NCBI GenBank assembly: GCA_030146445.1
Contig: JASLBT010000044.1
Location: forward strand, 1-16,057
Length of the DNA stretch: 16,057 nt
Reading direction: 5' to 3'
Origin: Segetibacter sp.
Lineage (GTDB): Bacteria; Bacteroidota; Bacteroidia; Chitinophagales; Chitinophagaceae
A model generated the notes under the pieces. The model did no database searches. It was not told the DNA's origin and worked only from the letters and a program-made list of their open reading frames with translations. The position numbers and the translations under genes were made by a program. Position 1 is the first letter of the stretch; each line of letters starts with the position of its first letter. Shown piece after piece: positions 1 through 6,435 of the stretch.

Positions 1-240
1 AACAAAAAATGGGACAAGGCGCGATGTAGTGTTGTCGGTACGCTGTTGCACGAGGCCTTTCCAGTATTGAACCTCTAATCTGTTAGCCGAAGGATACTGT
101 AGCTGATGAAGTGCCCTGATTTAACCTCCAAAAACATGTCCGGTAAGAGTGATGCTCTAAGATAGCAAAGGGCGGGTACCTGATGTAAGCGGCGAGTCGA
201 TTGAACTGAAAAATTGGAGGAAGCGAGAAGAGTAGGTTAA
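1..240 (+). other. Non-coding stretch, possible structured RNA (group II intron-like remnant?)
   Basis: No frame reading in from the left edge stays open past about position 78, and I recognise no protein here. The stretch can form RNA-like pairings: CCTCCAA at 125-131 with TTGGAGG at 214-220, AGAG at 146-149 with CTCT at 155-158, and, crossing the first helix, GCCCT at 113-117 with AGGGC at 169-173. The overall texture, with many short purine-rich linkers, reminds me of domain I of bacterial group II introns. No domain V hairpin and no reverse transcriptase follow, so it would be a fragment at most. The pairings are visible in the sequence. The intron identity is a guess, and the strand is only the one on which I read the helices. 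Confidence 0.25.
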
Positions 241-245
241 ATAAA

Positions 246-269
246 AAGACCGGCATTACTGCCGGCCTT
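246..269 (-). terminator. GC-rich hairpin with leftward T-rich tail
   Basis: CCGGCA at 250-255 pairs with TGCCGG at 260-265 around a TTAC loop. The stem extends by AAG/CTT after one A-C mismatch. Read leftward, the hairpin is followed at once by TCTTTTTATTT, a good intrinsic-terminator tail. Read rightward, the tail is only CCTTCCTT. It therefore works best for a transcript on the minus strand, yet no minus-strand gene is visible just to its right. It may act in both directions. Confidence 0.6.
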
Positions 270-424
270 CCTTACTTACTAACCCATTAAATTCTGACAC
301 TAAATTACAAATCTGGTACAGAAATCAAAATTAATTTTTCGTGCTGTGAATAACTTTCACCATGTAAAAACAAGTGAAAACAGGTGAAATCCACAGAAAA
401 ACACCACGTTGGCGAATAGCACAA

Positions 425-477
425 GACAGAATGTCCCGTTTCAGCAAAAACCAGCCGGCGCAAAAAGACATTCTGTC
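425..477. repeat. 11-bp perfect inverted repeat upstream of the metallopeptidase gene
   Basis: GACAGAATGTC at 425-435 is the exact reverse complement of GACATTCTGTC at 467-477, separated by 31 bases. It sits 83 bp upstream of the zinc metallopeptidase start. It could be a pair of operator half-sites or the stem of an RNA hairpin. There is no T tract on either side, so a terminator is unlikely. Confidence 0.6.
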
Positions 478-559
478 GCCGTTTGCAGCATGTGCTGATT
501 TTTAACGGGTTCGAGCATAATTTGGAAATTCATTTGTTGCATGGTTTAAAACGACTATT

Positions 560-1249
560 ATGAATTCAATTTTTTTAATATCCATTATCTTTTTGGGAAT
601 TAGCTTTCTTGTTTCTATGCAGTTGAAAAGCAAGTTTGCTAAATATGGTGCTATTCCGCTGGCAGCTGGCCTGACCGGTCGGGAGGTGGCAGAGAGAATG
701 CTGCGCGAAAGCAACATTTACGACGTTCAGGTTGTGTCTGTGCCCGGGCACCTCTCTGACCATTATGATCCCGTTTCGAAAACTGTAAATCTAAGTCCCG
801 AAGTATACAGCGAACGGAGTATATCAGCTGCTGCTGTAGCGGCACATGAGTGCGGTCATGCGGTGCAACATGCGACTGCTTATAGCTGGCTTAAAATGCG
901 CAGCACCCTGGTTCCTGTTGTACAGTTCAGCAGTAACATTATCCACTGGGTACTGCTCGCGGGAATTATCATGGTTAATTCTTTTCCCGGGCTCTTGCTG
1001 GTCGGCATTGTTCTTTTTGCCCTTACAACGCTGTTCGCTTTTATTACCTTACCGGTGGAGTTTGATGCGAGCCGGCGCGCATTAGCCTGGTTGAACACTG
1101 CCCAAATTACAAGAGGTCGAGAGACAGATGGAGCAAGGGATGCCTTAAAGTGGGCGGCAATGACTTATGTGGTTGCAGCGATTGCCTCGCTTGCAACGCT
1201 GATCCAGTATGTCCTTATCTACCTCTCCGGCAGCCGGAGAGAAGACTAA
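560..1249 (+). CDS. Zinc metallopeptidase, YugP-like membrane protein
   Basis: This is a 229-residue integral membrane protein of the YugP-type neutral zinc metallopeptidase family (Zn_peptidase_2). A hydrophobic segment lies at residues 3-20. The zinc-binding HExxH motif appears as HECGH at residues 96-100, where the two His residues bind zinc and Glu97 is the expected general base. A downstream acidic patch at 165-170 (PVEFDA) is the likely third-ligand region. Further hydrophobic spans lie near 115-138, 143-163 and 200-221. The active site and length fit the family. The physiological substrate is unknown; by analogy with HtpX-like enzymes a role in membrane-protein quality control is possible, but that is inference. 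The ATG at 560 gives a sensible N-terminal anchor. The gene is monocistronic, followed by a strong terminator. Confidence 0.9.
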   Translation: MNSIFLISIIFLGISFLVSMQLKSKFAKYGAIPLAAGLTGREVAERMLRESNIYDVQVVSVPGHLSDHYDPVSKTVNLSPEVYSERSISAAAVAAHECGHAVQHATAYSWLKMRSTLVPVVQFSSNIIHWVLLAGIIMVNSFPGLLLVGIVLFALTTLFAFITLPVEFDASRRALAWLNTAQITRGRETDGARDALKWAAMTYVVAAIASLATLIQYVLIYLSGSRRED

Positions 1250-1263
1250 CGCAGTTATTAAAT

Positions 1264-1294
1264 AAAAGACCACATGAGGCACATGTGGTCTTTT
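1264..1294. terminator. Bidirectional intrinsic terminator
   Basis: A 13-bp perfect stem pairs AAAAGACCACATG at 1264-1276 with CATGTGGTCTTTT at 1282-1294 around an AGGCA loop. It is followed rightward by more T residues, and its A-run gives a T tract leftward. It lies between the convergent metallopeptidase and RNase G genes and should stop both transcripts. Confidence 0.9.
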
Positions 1295-1340
1295 TTATTT
1301 TTTGGTCCGGCGTTACAAATTCCGAATAGTTATAAAGTTT

Positions 1341-2894
1341 TTAGAACTTTATTTGTTCATCATCTTTATCGAAGAAGTGGAATTCGGTGATGTTGTAGTT
1401 GGTATTGGGTGCGATCCTGATCTTCGTTTTAAATTTTCGGTTCCATTTATGCCGGATGGAAGAAAAAAACCAACCTTTCGTTAAGTGTGAGTACAAGATC
1501 GGATGAACATGCAGGGTAAGGTCCTTATGCTGGTGGGTTACCAGGTACAAAAGTTTTTTTTCGATTTCATCTTCAAGCAGAACAGTTGAGGTTATTTTAC
1601 CTGTACCGTTACAGCTGGGACAAACTTCCGAGGTATTAATATTCACTTCAGGGCGCATACGCTGGCGGGTAATCTGCATCAGCCCGAATTTCGAGATAGG
1701 AAGCACCGCGTGTTTTGCGCGGTCCGGCCTCATAAAGCCGTCCATCACATCCTGCAACTTCTTCTTGTTCTCAGGCAGCTTCATATCTATGAAGTCCACT
1801 ACGATTATCCCACCGATATCGCGAAGTCTTAATTGCCGTGCTATCTCCTCGGCTGCCTCCACATTCGTTTGAAAAGCATTTTCTTCCTGGTTATTACTTA
1901 CGCTTTTGTACCCGCTGTTTACGTCAATGACGTGAAGTGCCTCAGTATGTTCAATTATGAGATAAGCACCACTTGGAAGATTGACCGTTTTACCAAAAGC
2001 AGATTTCACCTGCTTCGTAATACCGAAATGGTCAAAGATGGCAACGCCATTTGCATAATGTGAAACAATCTCGGCCTTTTCAGGTGCTATCTTCTGGATG
2101 TAATTGCGGGTGTCGTTAAAGATGTTTTGATCGTTCACGACAATTTTATTGAAGTCTTCGGTAAGCAGATCCCTTAACATGCTTGTGGTCTTCGTTTGCT
2201 CGCTAAGGATCTTGGAAGGTGCAACAGCGTTTTTGAGGTTCTTCTGTATCGCTTTCCAGGTATTGACAAGAGCAGTAAGATCTTCATGCAACTCTGCAGT
2301 GTTTTTACCCTCGGCAGCAGTCCGGACAATCACGCCAAAGTTCTTCGTCTTAATTGCCTCAACGATTTTCTGCAAACGTTTTCTTTCCTCACTGCTGTGG
2401 ATCTTTTTTGAAACTGCAACGATGTCGTTAAACGGGGTAAGCACGACAAACCGGCCCGGAAGCGATATCTCGCAACTTAACCTGGGACCTTTGGCTGCAA
2501 TTGGCTCTTTTAATATTTGTACGAGAATATTGGGTTTGCCACCCAATACGTCATTGATCTTGCCGGTTTTAACAATCTCCGGCTCCACTTCAAATTTACC
2601 AAAGTCGAAAACTTGCTCGGATTTATCGTTTATTGATTGTTGAGTAAACTTGAGTATGGATTTTGCATAGGGACTAAGATCCGTATAGTGTAAAAAAGCA
2701 TCCTTTTCAAAACCTACATCTACAAATGCGGCATTAAGGCCAGGAATTAGTTTTTTAACTTTTCCAAGATAAAGGTCACCTACGCCAAAGCTGGCGTCCG
2801 TTTTTTCATTATGTATTTCAACTAGCTTCTTTTCTTCAAGGAGGGCTATTTCCACCCCTTGCGGGGTGGCATTAATAATCAATTCTTTATTCAA
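1341..2894 (-). CDS. rng: Ribonuclease E/G (RNase G-type)
   Basis: This is a 517-residue endoribonuclease of the RNase E/G family, expected to cut single-stranded A/U-rich RNA from a 5'-monophosphate end, as in 16S rRNA 5' maturation and mRNA turnover. The N-terminus (MNKELIINATPQGVEIALLE) matches the RNase G class. An S1-like domain with the YLGKVKKLIPGLNAAFVDVG stretch covers about residues 38-130. The catalytic magnesium-binding aspartates are visible as Asp324 in DVNSG (324-328) and Asp367 in VVDFIDM, 43 residues apart as in E. coli RNase E. The CPSC zinc-link motif is at 425-428. The length fits an RNase G catalytic domain without the long RNase E scaffold tail. The start is TTG: an in-frame TGA lies 21 bases upstream and no ATG lies between. 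It is the last gene of the HU-TPR-mS38-like-rng series. Confidence 0.96.
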   Translation of the reverse strand: MNKELIINATPQGVEIALLEEKKLVEIHNEKTDASFGVGDLYLGKVKKLIPGLNAAFVDVGFEKDAFLHYTDLSPYAKSILKFTQQSINDKSEQVFDFGKFEVEPEIVKTGKINDVLGGKPNILVQILKEPIAAKGPRLSCEISLPGRFVVLTPFNDIVAVSKKIHSSEERKRLQKIVEAIKTKNFGVIVRTAAEGKNTAELHEDLTALVNTWKAIQKNLKNAVAPSKILSEQTKTTSMLRDLLTEDFNKIVVNDQNIFNDTRNYIQKIAPEKAEIVSHYANGVAIFDHFGITKQVKSAFGKTVNLPSGAYLIIEHTEALHVIDVNSGYKSVSNNQEENAFQTNVEAAEEIARQLRLRDIGGIIVVDFIDMKLPENKKKLQDVMDGFMRPDRAKHAVLPISKFGLMQITRQRMRPEVNINTSEVCPSCNGTGKITSTVLLEDEIEKKLLYLVTHQHKDLTLHVHPILYSHLTKGWFFSSIRHKWNRKFKTKIRIAPNTNYNITEFHFFDKDDEQIKF

Positions 2895-3054
2895 TGTGCA
2901 ACTTTTAATAATTCACAAATTCCGCGGCGGGAACGGAATAAACCATAACAGCACTATGTTTTACCAACACAGTCATATCCTGCCACTTATAATTTGATAA
3001 GGTAAAGGTAAAGTTGCAAAACAGTGGTTGGTGGGGCACCAGAAAGTTGCAAAT

Positions 3055-3075
3055 GCCGGAGTAGGCTACTCCGGC
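3055..3075 (-). promoter_or_regulatory. Strong hairpin in the leader of rng
   Basis: GCCGGAGTA at 3055-3063 is perfectly complementary to TACTCCGGC at 3067-3075, with a three-base loop. It lies 26 bp downstream of the 30-residue basic protein gene and about 160 bp upstream of rng. No T tract follows on the minus strand (GCATTTGCAAC), so it is not a textbook terminator. It could stabilise the 3' end of the upstream message, or be a processing or autoregulatory site in the rng leader. Confidence 0.5.
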
Positions 3076-3100
3076 AATGCTAATAACAGGGTGAGGTTAA

Positions 3101-3193
3101 TTATTTCCTCTTCTTATGACGATTTTTTCTCAATCTCTTTTTTCGCTTATGTGTTGCTATCTTATGACGTTTTCTTTTCTTACCGCAGGGCAT
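3101..3193 (-). CDS. 30-residue highly basic COX24/mS38-like protein
   Basis: This very short reading frame starts at ATG (3193-3191) and ends at TAA (3103-3101). It encodes 30 residues beginning MPCGKKRKRHKIATHKRKKR, and 21 of the 30 are Lys, Arg or His. The KRKRHK...HKRKKRLRKNRHKK pattern resembles the AURKAIP1/COX24 C-terminal domain, which in mitochondria is small-subunit ribosomal protein mS38. I recall tiny proteins of this type in many Bacteroidota genomes. A role on the ribosome or in contact with rRNA is therefore the best guess. It starts 29 bp after the TPR gene on the same strand, so the two are probably co-transcribed, with rng downstream. The RHK tripeptide near each end comes from a 10-base direct repeat (CGTCATAAGA). 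It is too short for most gene finders. The resemblance is read by eye, not from a search. Confidence 0.82.
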   Translation of the reverse strand: MPCGKKRKRHKIATHKRKKRLRKNRHKKRK

Positions 3194-3222
3194 ACTTAAT
3201 AAATTTTTATTTTAAATCTAGG

Positions 3223-4068
3223 TTACTTTAATGCTTTGATCCGATTGTCCAACTCTTTTTGGGCCTCGGGATTTGGTACTTTAGCTTTCACAATCTCATA
3301 CCATTTGACGGCATTGGCTTTATCACCATGCTGGTCATATGCTTCAGCCAGATTAAGGGCAGCCTCCAGGTTGTCAGGCTCTTTTTTTACAACAATCAGG
3401 AACCTTTCAATCGCTTTTTCAAATTGGCCGCTCTTAACTCCGCCGAGGCCTAAAATAAACTGCGCGAAAGTATTCCCCGGATCCCTCTCAACGATTTCAC
3501 GTATCGGGGCAATTCCTTCCATTGGGTTGCTTGAAATGTTTCCGAAAATGTAACAAGCGCCTAAACCAACCTTGCTGCTGTCGTTGGCCGGGTTGACGAT
3601 CAACGCACGCTCAAAGAGTGTTTTTGCGTTGGTCGCCAGCCAGTTTTGCATGGCAGGATCGTCCTCTGTTTTTAGGTTCGTTAAAAACAAATGGGCTGCA
3701 AAGGTGAGGCTTTTTTCAGAATTCTCCAATTTCGCTGCTTCTGCAGTGTAAAAAGCATACGGTTCAAACAAATGAACAGTGTCGCGCCAGAAGGCGGCAA
3801 GGAGACGATAAGATGATAATTGTTGATTTTTAACATCCCCGCGGGTAACCATGTTCTCATACCCGGCGACCCGCTCAACCTGTGCGGGAGTGAGTCTTTC
3901 CTTTGCATGACGCAGGAGCCGGTTAAAATCAATAGGTTTAGCTGCAGGTGCAGTTTCTGCACTGGCTACTGCCTCAGGCTTTTTTGCGGGTACTGTTTTG
4001 CCAAAAAAAAATAGCGTTGCCAGCAAGACCAATCCACTGCTAACAACTATCCATTGTTGTCTTTTCAC
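3223..4068 (-). CDS. Membrane-anchored tetratricopeptide repeat protein
   Basis: This 281-residue protein has one N-terminal membrane segment (about residues 7-23) after a short basic start, then an Ala/Pro/Lys-rich linker (25-46) and a mostly helical body. TPR-like helix pairs are clearest in the C-terminal half, about 147-180, 198-230 and 231-264, with the repeat pattern seen in GQFEKAIERF and GDKANAVKWY. It is probably anchored in the inner membrane with the TPR domain in the periplasm, acting as a protein-interaction scaffold. No enzymatic motif is visible and no partner can be named. It lies 21 bp downstream of the HU gene and 29 bp upstream of the small basic protein gene, so it is almost certainly in the same transcript. 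A run of nine A (4003-4011) encodes the membrane-segment phenylalanines and could be a slippage site. Confidence 0.85.
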   Translation of the reverse strand: MKRQQWIVVSSGLVLLATLFFFGKTVPAKKPEAVASAETAPAAKPIDFNRLLRHAKERLTPAQVERVAGYENMVTRGDVKNQQLSSYRLLAAFWRDTVHLFEPYAFYTAEAAKLENSEKSLTFAAHLFLTNLKTEDDPAMQNWLATNAKTLFERALIVNPANDSSKVGLGACYIFGNISSNPMEGIAPIREIVERDPGNTFAQFILGLGGVKSGQFEKAIERFLIVVKKEPDNLEAALNLAEAYDQHGDKANAVKWYEIVKAKVPNPEAQKELDNRIKALK

Positions 4069-4089
4069 TTTACCAATTGAAAGGCAAAG

Positions 4090-4380
4090 TTAGCCTTCCT
4101 TTCGTTTAGTCTTAACATCGCTAACAAATTCTTTGGCAGGTTTGAAAGCTGGAATGAAGTGTTCGGGTATCTCAACAGCTACGTTGCGCTTGATGTTTCT
4201 CCCGATTTTCGCCGCTCGCTTCTTCGTAATAAAGCTGCCGAAGCCCCTTATGTATATATTTTCTCCCTGTCCGAGACTCTCTTTTACCTCTTTAAACATG
4301 GTTTCAAGTGTTACTAACACATCAACCTTATGAATTCCTGTTTTCTCAGAGATTTGATTAATTAAATCTGACTTTCGCAT
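4090..4380 (-). CDS. HU/IHF-family DNA-binding protein
   Basis: This 96-residue histone-like nucleoid protein should form dimers that bend DNA. Family landmarks are in order: the N-terminal helical dimerisation part (KSDLINQISEKTG, residues 3-15), the GFGSF turn (46-50), the basic beta-arm (about 53-75, including GRNIKRN) and the C-terminal IPAFKPAKEF segment (76-85). At the arm tip the usual GRNP of HU is GRNI, so the intercalating proline is missing at that position. This variant is, to my knowledge, common in the Bacteroidota proteins called integration host factor beta. The gene is divergent from mutY and heads the cluster TPR, mS38-like, rng. Whether it is a general HU or a more specific IHF-like protein cannot be told from the sequence. 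Confidence 0.93.
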   Translation of the reverse strand: MRKSDLINQISEKTGIHKVDVLVTLETMFKEVKESLGQGENIYIRGFGSFITKKRAAKIGRNIKRNVAVEIPEHFIPAFKPAKEFVSDVKTKRKEG

Positions 4381-4568
4381 GGCTATACCTGTTTTGAATT
4401 ATACCTTAAACTTTGTAATCGTACCGCAAAAAGCGGACTAAGATTAACTAATGCAGAAGGATTTATTTAGTTATTAATTGATTTCGTTTGTTATGAACAT
4501 AAAATTAAAATATTTTATCCATTGATAACCAATAATCATCAAAAATATATTTAACATATTTGATATGC

Positions 4569-4584
4569 ATAATGTGTACATTAT
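4569..4584. promoter_or_regulatory. Operator-like palindrome in the HU-mutY divergent region
   Basis: ATAATGT at 4569-4575 and ACATTAT at 4578-4584 are perfect inverted arms with a two-base spacer, centred about 44 bp upstream of the mutY ATG. The surrounding 4440-4600 stretch is very AT-rich. The shape suits a dimeric regulator, but no regulator is identified and AT-rich DNA gives such dyads by chance fairly often. Confidence 0.35.
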
Positions 4585-4620
4585 TCTACAGATAAGATAT
4601 TGGATTTTAAACTAATCAGA

Positions 4621-5688
4621 ATGGACTTTACGAGGAGTTTGTTACAGTGGTTCGACACGTCCGGGCACCGACCGATGCCCTGGAAAGGTGAGAAGGATCC
4701 ATATAAGATCTGGCTAAGTGAAGTGATTTTGCAGCAAACACGAGTGGAGCAGGGATGGCAATATTATGAGAAATTTACTATCGCATACCCCAATGTGTAT
4801 GCACTTGCCGCTGCAGAAGACGAAGCGGTATTTAAGCTTTGGGAAGGCCTTGGATATTATACCCGTTGTAAAAACCTGCTTGCGACCGCCAGGAGAATTG
4901 TAAATGATTTTAACGGATCTTTTCCTACTACATATGAGGCAATACTTAAACTGAAGGGAGTGGGACCTTATACGGCTGCGGCCATAAGCTCCTTTGCATT
5001 TGATCTGCCATATGCAGTAGTCGACGGTAACGTTTTCAGGGTACTGGCAAGGTATTTCGGTAAAGACACCCCCATTGATAGCAACGCCGGAAAGGTAATC
5101 TTTACCCAACTCGCTAATCAATTGCTTGATCAAAAGAGAAGCGCTAGTTACAATCAGGCAATCATGGACTTTGGTGCAACTGTTTGTAAACCCAGGATAC
5201 CTTTATGCAGTACCTGTATACTACAACCCGCTTGTCAGGCATATAAACAAGGGTCAGTAAACAAGCTGCCTTTAAAGGAGAAAATTCTTCTACGAAGCAC
5301 CCGGTTTTTTTCTTATTTCACCTTCTCTCAAGATGATAAAGTATTGGTCAGGCAACGACCCGAGAAGGATATCTGGAATGGCCTTTTCGAGTTCTACCTG
5401 GTAGAAACCGAAAAGGCTGAGACCTGGGAGCCGGTAAAAATCAAAAAGCTAATGTCAGAACAAATTGGCACCGCCAATTACTCCATTCAATCCATCTCAC
5501 CGGGTTTTAAGCAACAGCTTACACACCAGGTCATCCATACGCAATTTATTGCAGTGAAACTTCAGAGCGTTCCTGCCAGCCTGCAGGACTACAGGCTGGT
5601 TACGCGTTCTGCCCTCAACAAACTTGCATTTCCGAAAAGTATCAGGGGATATATCGATCGCTACACCTCTCATCAACATCTTTTTTAA
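4621..5688 (+). CDS. mutY: A/G-specific adenine DNA glycosylase MutY
   Basis: This base-excision repair enzyme removes adenine mispaired with 8-oxoguanine. Counting from the ATG at 4621 it has 355 residues. The HhH-GPD catalytic domain carries LSEVILQQTRV with catalytic Glu34, the helix-hairpin-helix LKGVGPYTAAAIS (111-123) and VVDGNVFRV with catalytic Asp135. The [4Fe-4S] cluster ligands are Cys189, Cys196, Cys199 and Cys205 in the C-x6-C-x2-C-x5-C spacing. The C-terminal part (about 225-350) is the MutT-like domain that recognises 8-oxoG, with the LTHQVIHTQF stretch near 300-309. A TTG at 4600 would add seven residues, but the ATG matches the usual MutY N-terminus. It is divergent from HU and followed 233 bp later by ssb. 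Confidence 0.96.
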   Translation: MDFTRSLLQWFDTSGHRPMPWKGEKDPYKIWLSEVILQQTRVEQGWQYYEKFTIAYPNVYALAAAEDEAVFKLWEGLGYYTRCKNLLATARRIVNDFNGSFPTTYEAILKLKGVGPYTAAAISSFAFDLPYAVVDGNVFRVLARYFGKDTPIDSNAGKVIFTQLANQLLDQKRSASYNQAIMDFGATVCKPRIPLCSTCILQPACQAYKQGSVNKLPLKEKILLRSTRFFSYFTFSQDDKVLVRQRPEKDIWNGLFEFYLVETEKAETWEPVKIKKLMSEQIGTANYSIQSISPGFKQQLTHQVIHTQFIAVKLQSVPASLQDYRLVTRSALNKLAFPKSIRGYIDRYTSHQHLF

Positions 5689-5921
5689 ATATGCCGGCAT
5701 GATGAACCCCTTGTAAATGAAAACAAGGTCATTAACTGGCTGGCAATTGACCTAAAGTTTGTTTGATACCGACTGCATATCCGCGTCCATATTCAAATTT
5801 ATTTAGATGGTGAAGGCGGGCAGCATTTACAACAATTTCCTGGAAAGCTTGAATTATTTTATAAAAAAAGGTAATTTTAAAAAGCTAACCAATCATTAGA
5901 CGATCCATCAAAAAGACTATC

Positions 5922-6356
5922 ATGAGAGGTGTTAACAGAGTAATGCTTATCGGCAACCTGGGGAAAGATCCTGATGTACAGTACCTGGAAGGAAATATCG
6001 GCGTAGCAAAATTTAGTCTGGCGACTACTGAAACCTATAAAGACCGGGGCGGTAAGCTGGTGTCACAAACAGAATGGCATACAGTCGTTTTGTGGAGAGG
6101 GCTTGCGGATCTTGCTCAAAAGTACCTTCACAAGGGTAGCCTGGTTTACATTGAAGGACGTTTAAGGACCCGGAGCTGGGAAGACAAGGAAGGAAATAAA
6201 AAATTCGCTACCGAGGTCGTTGGCGATAACCTCATCATGTTGGATAAGCGTGGAGAAGCTCACGGTTACCACGGTGATCATATTGAAAATCACGAACCTA
6301 TGGGTAATGCTGACGTACCGCCAATCGGTGAACCTTCCGAAGACTTACCCTTTTGA
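5922..6356 (+). CDS. ssb: Single-stranded DNA-binding protein SSB
   Basis: This 144-residue SSB coats single-stranded DNA in replication, recombination and repair. The OB-fold covers about residues 1-108 and opens with the diagnostic RGVNRVMLIGNLGKDPDVQY. Other family segments are visible: AKFSLATTE, TEWHTVVLWRGLAD, YLHKGSLVYIEGRLRTRSW and KFATEVVGDNLIML. A short, His- and Gly-containing linker follows, and the protein ends in the acidic tip EPSEDLPF, the peptide that recruits SSB partner proteins. Length and ending are normal, so the protein appears intact. The start is preceded by an A-rich leader and no Shine-Dalgarno site. It lies between mutY and gldE on the same strand, with gldE starting 79 bp later. 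Confidence 0.97.
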   Translation: MRGVNRVMLIGNLGKDPDVQYLEGNIGVAKFSLATTETYKDRGGKLVSQTEWHTVVLWRGLADLAQKYLHKGSLVYIEGRLRTRSWEDKEGNKKFATEVVGDNLIMLDKRGEAHGYHGDHIENHEPMGNADVPPIGEPSEDLPF

Positions 6357-6435
6357 TCCATTTTTTCAACATATATATTTGCATCGGAATGCGGTAGGTT
6401 TAAGACCCCGTGATTTATCATCATAAACATCTGCT

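Noticed and set aside
474..490. Sigma-54-like promoter TGTCGCCGTTTGCA upstream of the metallopeptidase gene
   Set aside because: The GG and GC elements are 8 bases apart instead of 10, and the GG is GT.
2149..2643. 164-codon frame antisense to rng
   Set aside because: It lies fully opposite a well-conserved RNase G coding region and its translation has no domain-like pattern.
3028..3231. 67-codon plus-strand frame over the mS38-like gene
   Set aside because: The minus-strand frame has a clear basic protein pattern. The plus-strand product is the low-complexity complement of Lys/Arg codons.
4554..4561. Bacteroidota -7 element-like CATATTTG upstream of mutY
   Set aside because: It is one mismatch from TAnnTTTG, but there is no -33 element at the right distance and the region is so AT-rich that near matches are expected.
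4600..4620. TTG start for mutY seven codons upstream
   Set aside because: The ATG at 4621 gives the usual MutY N-terminus, while the extra residues have no family support.
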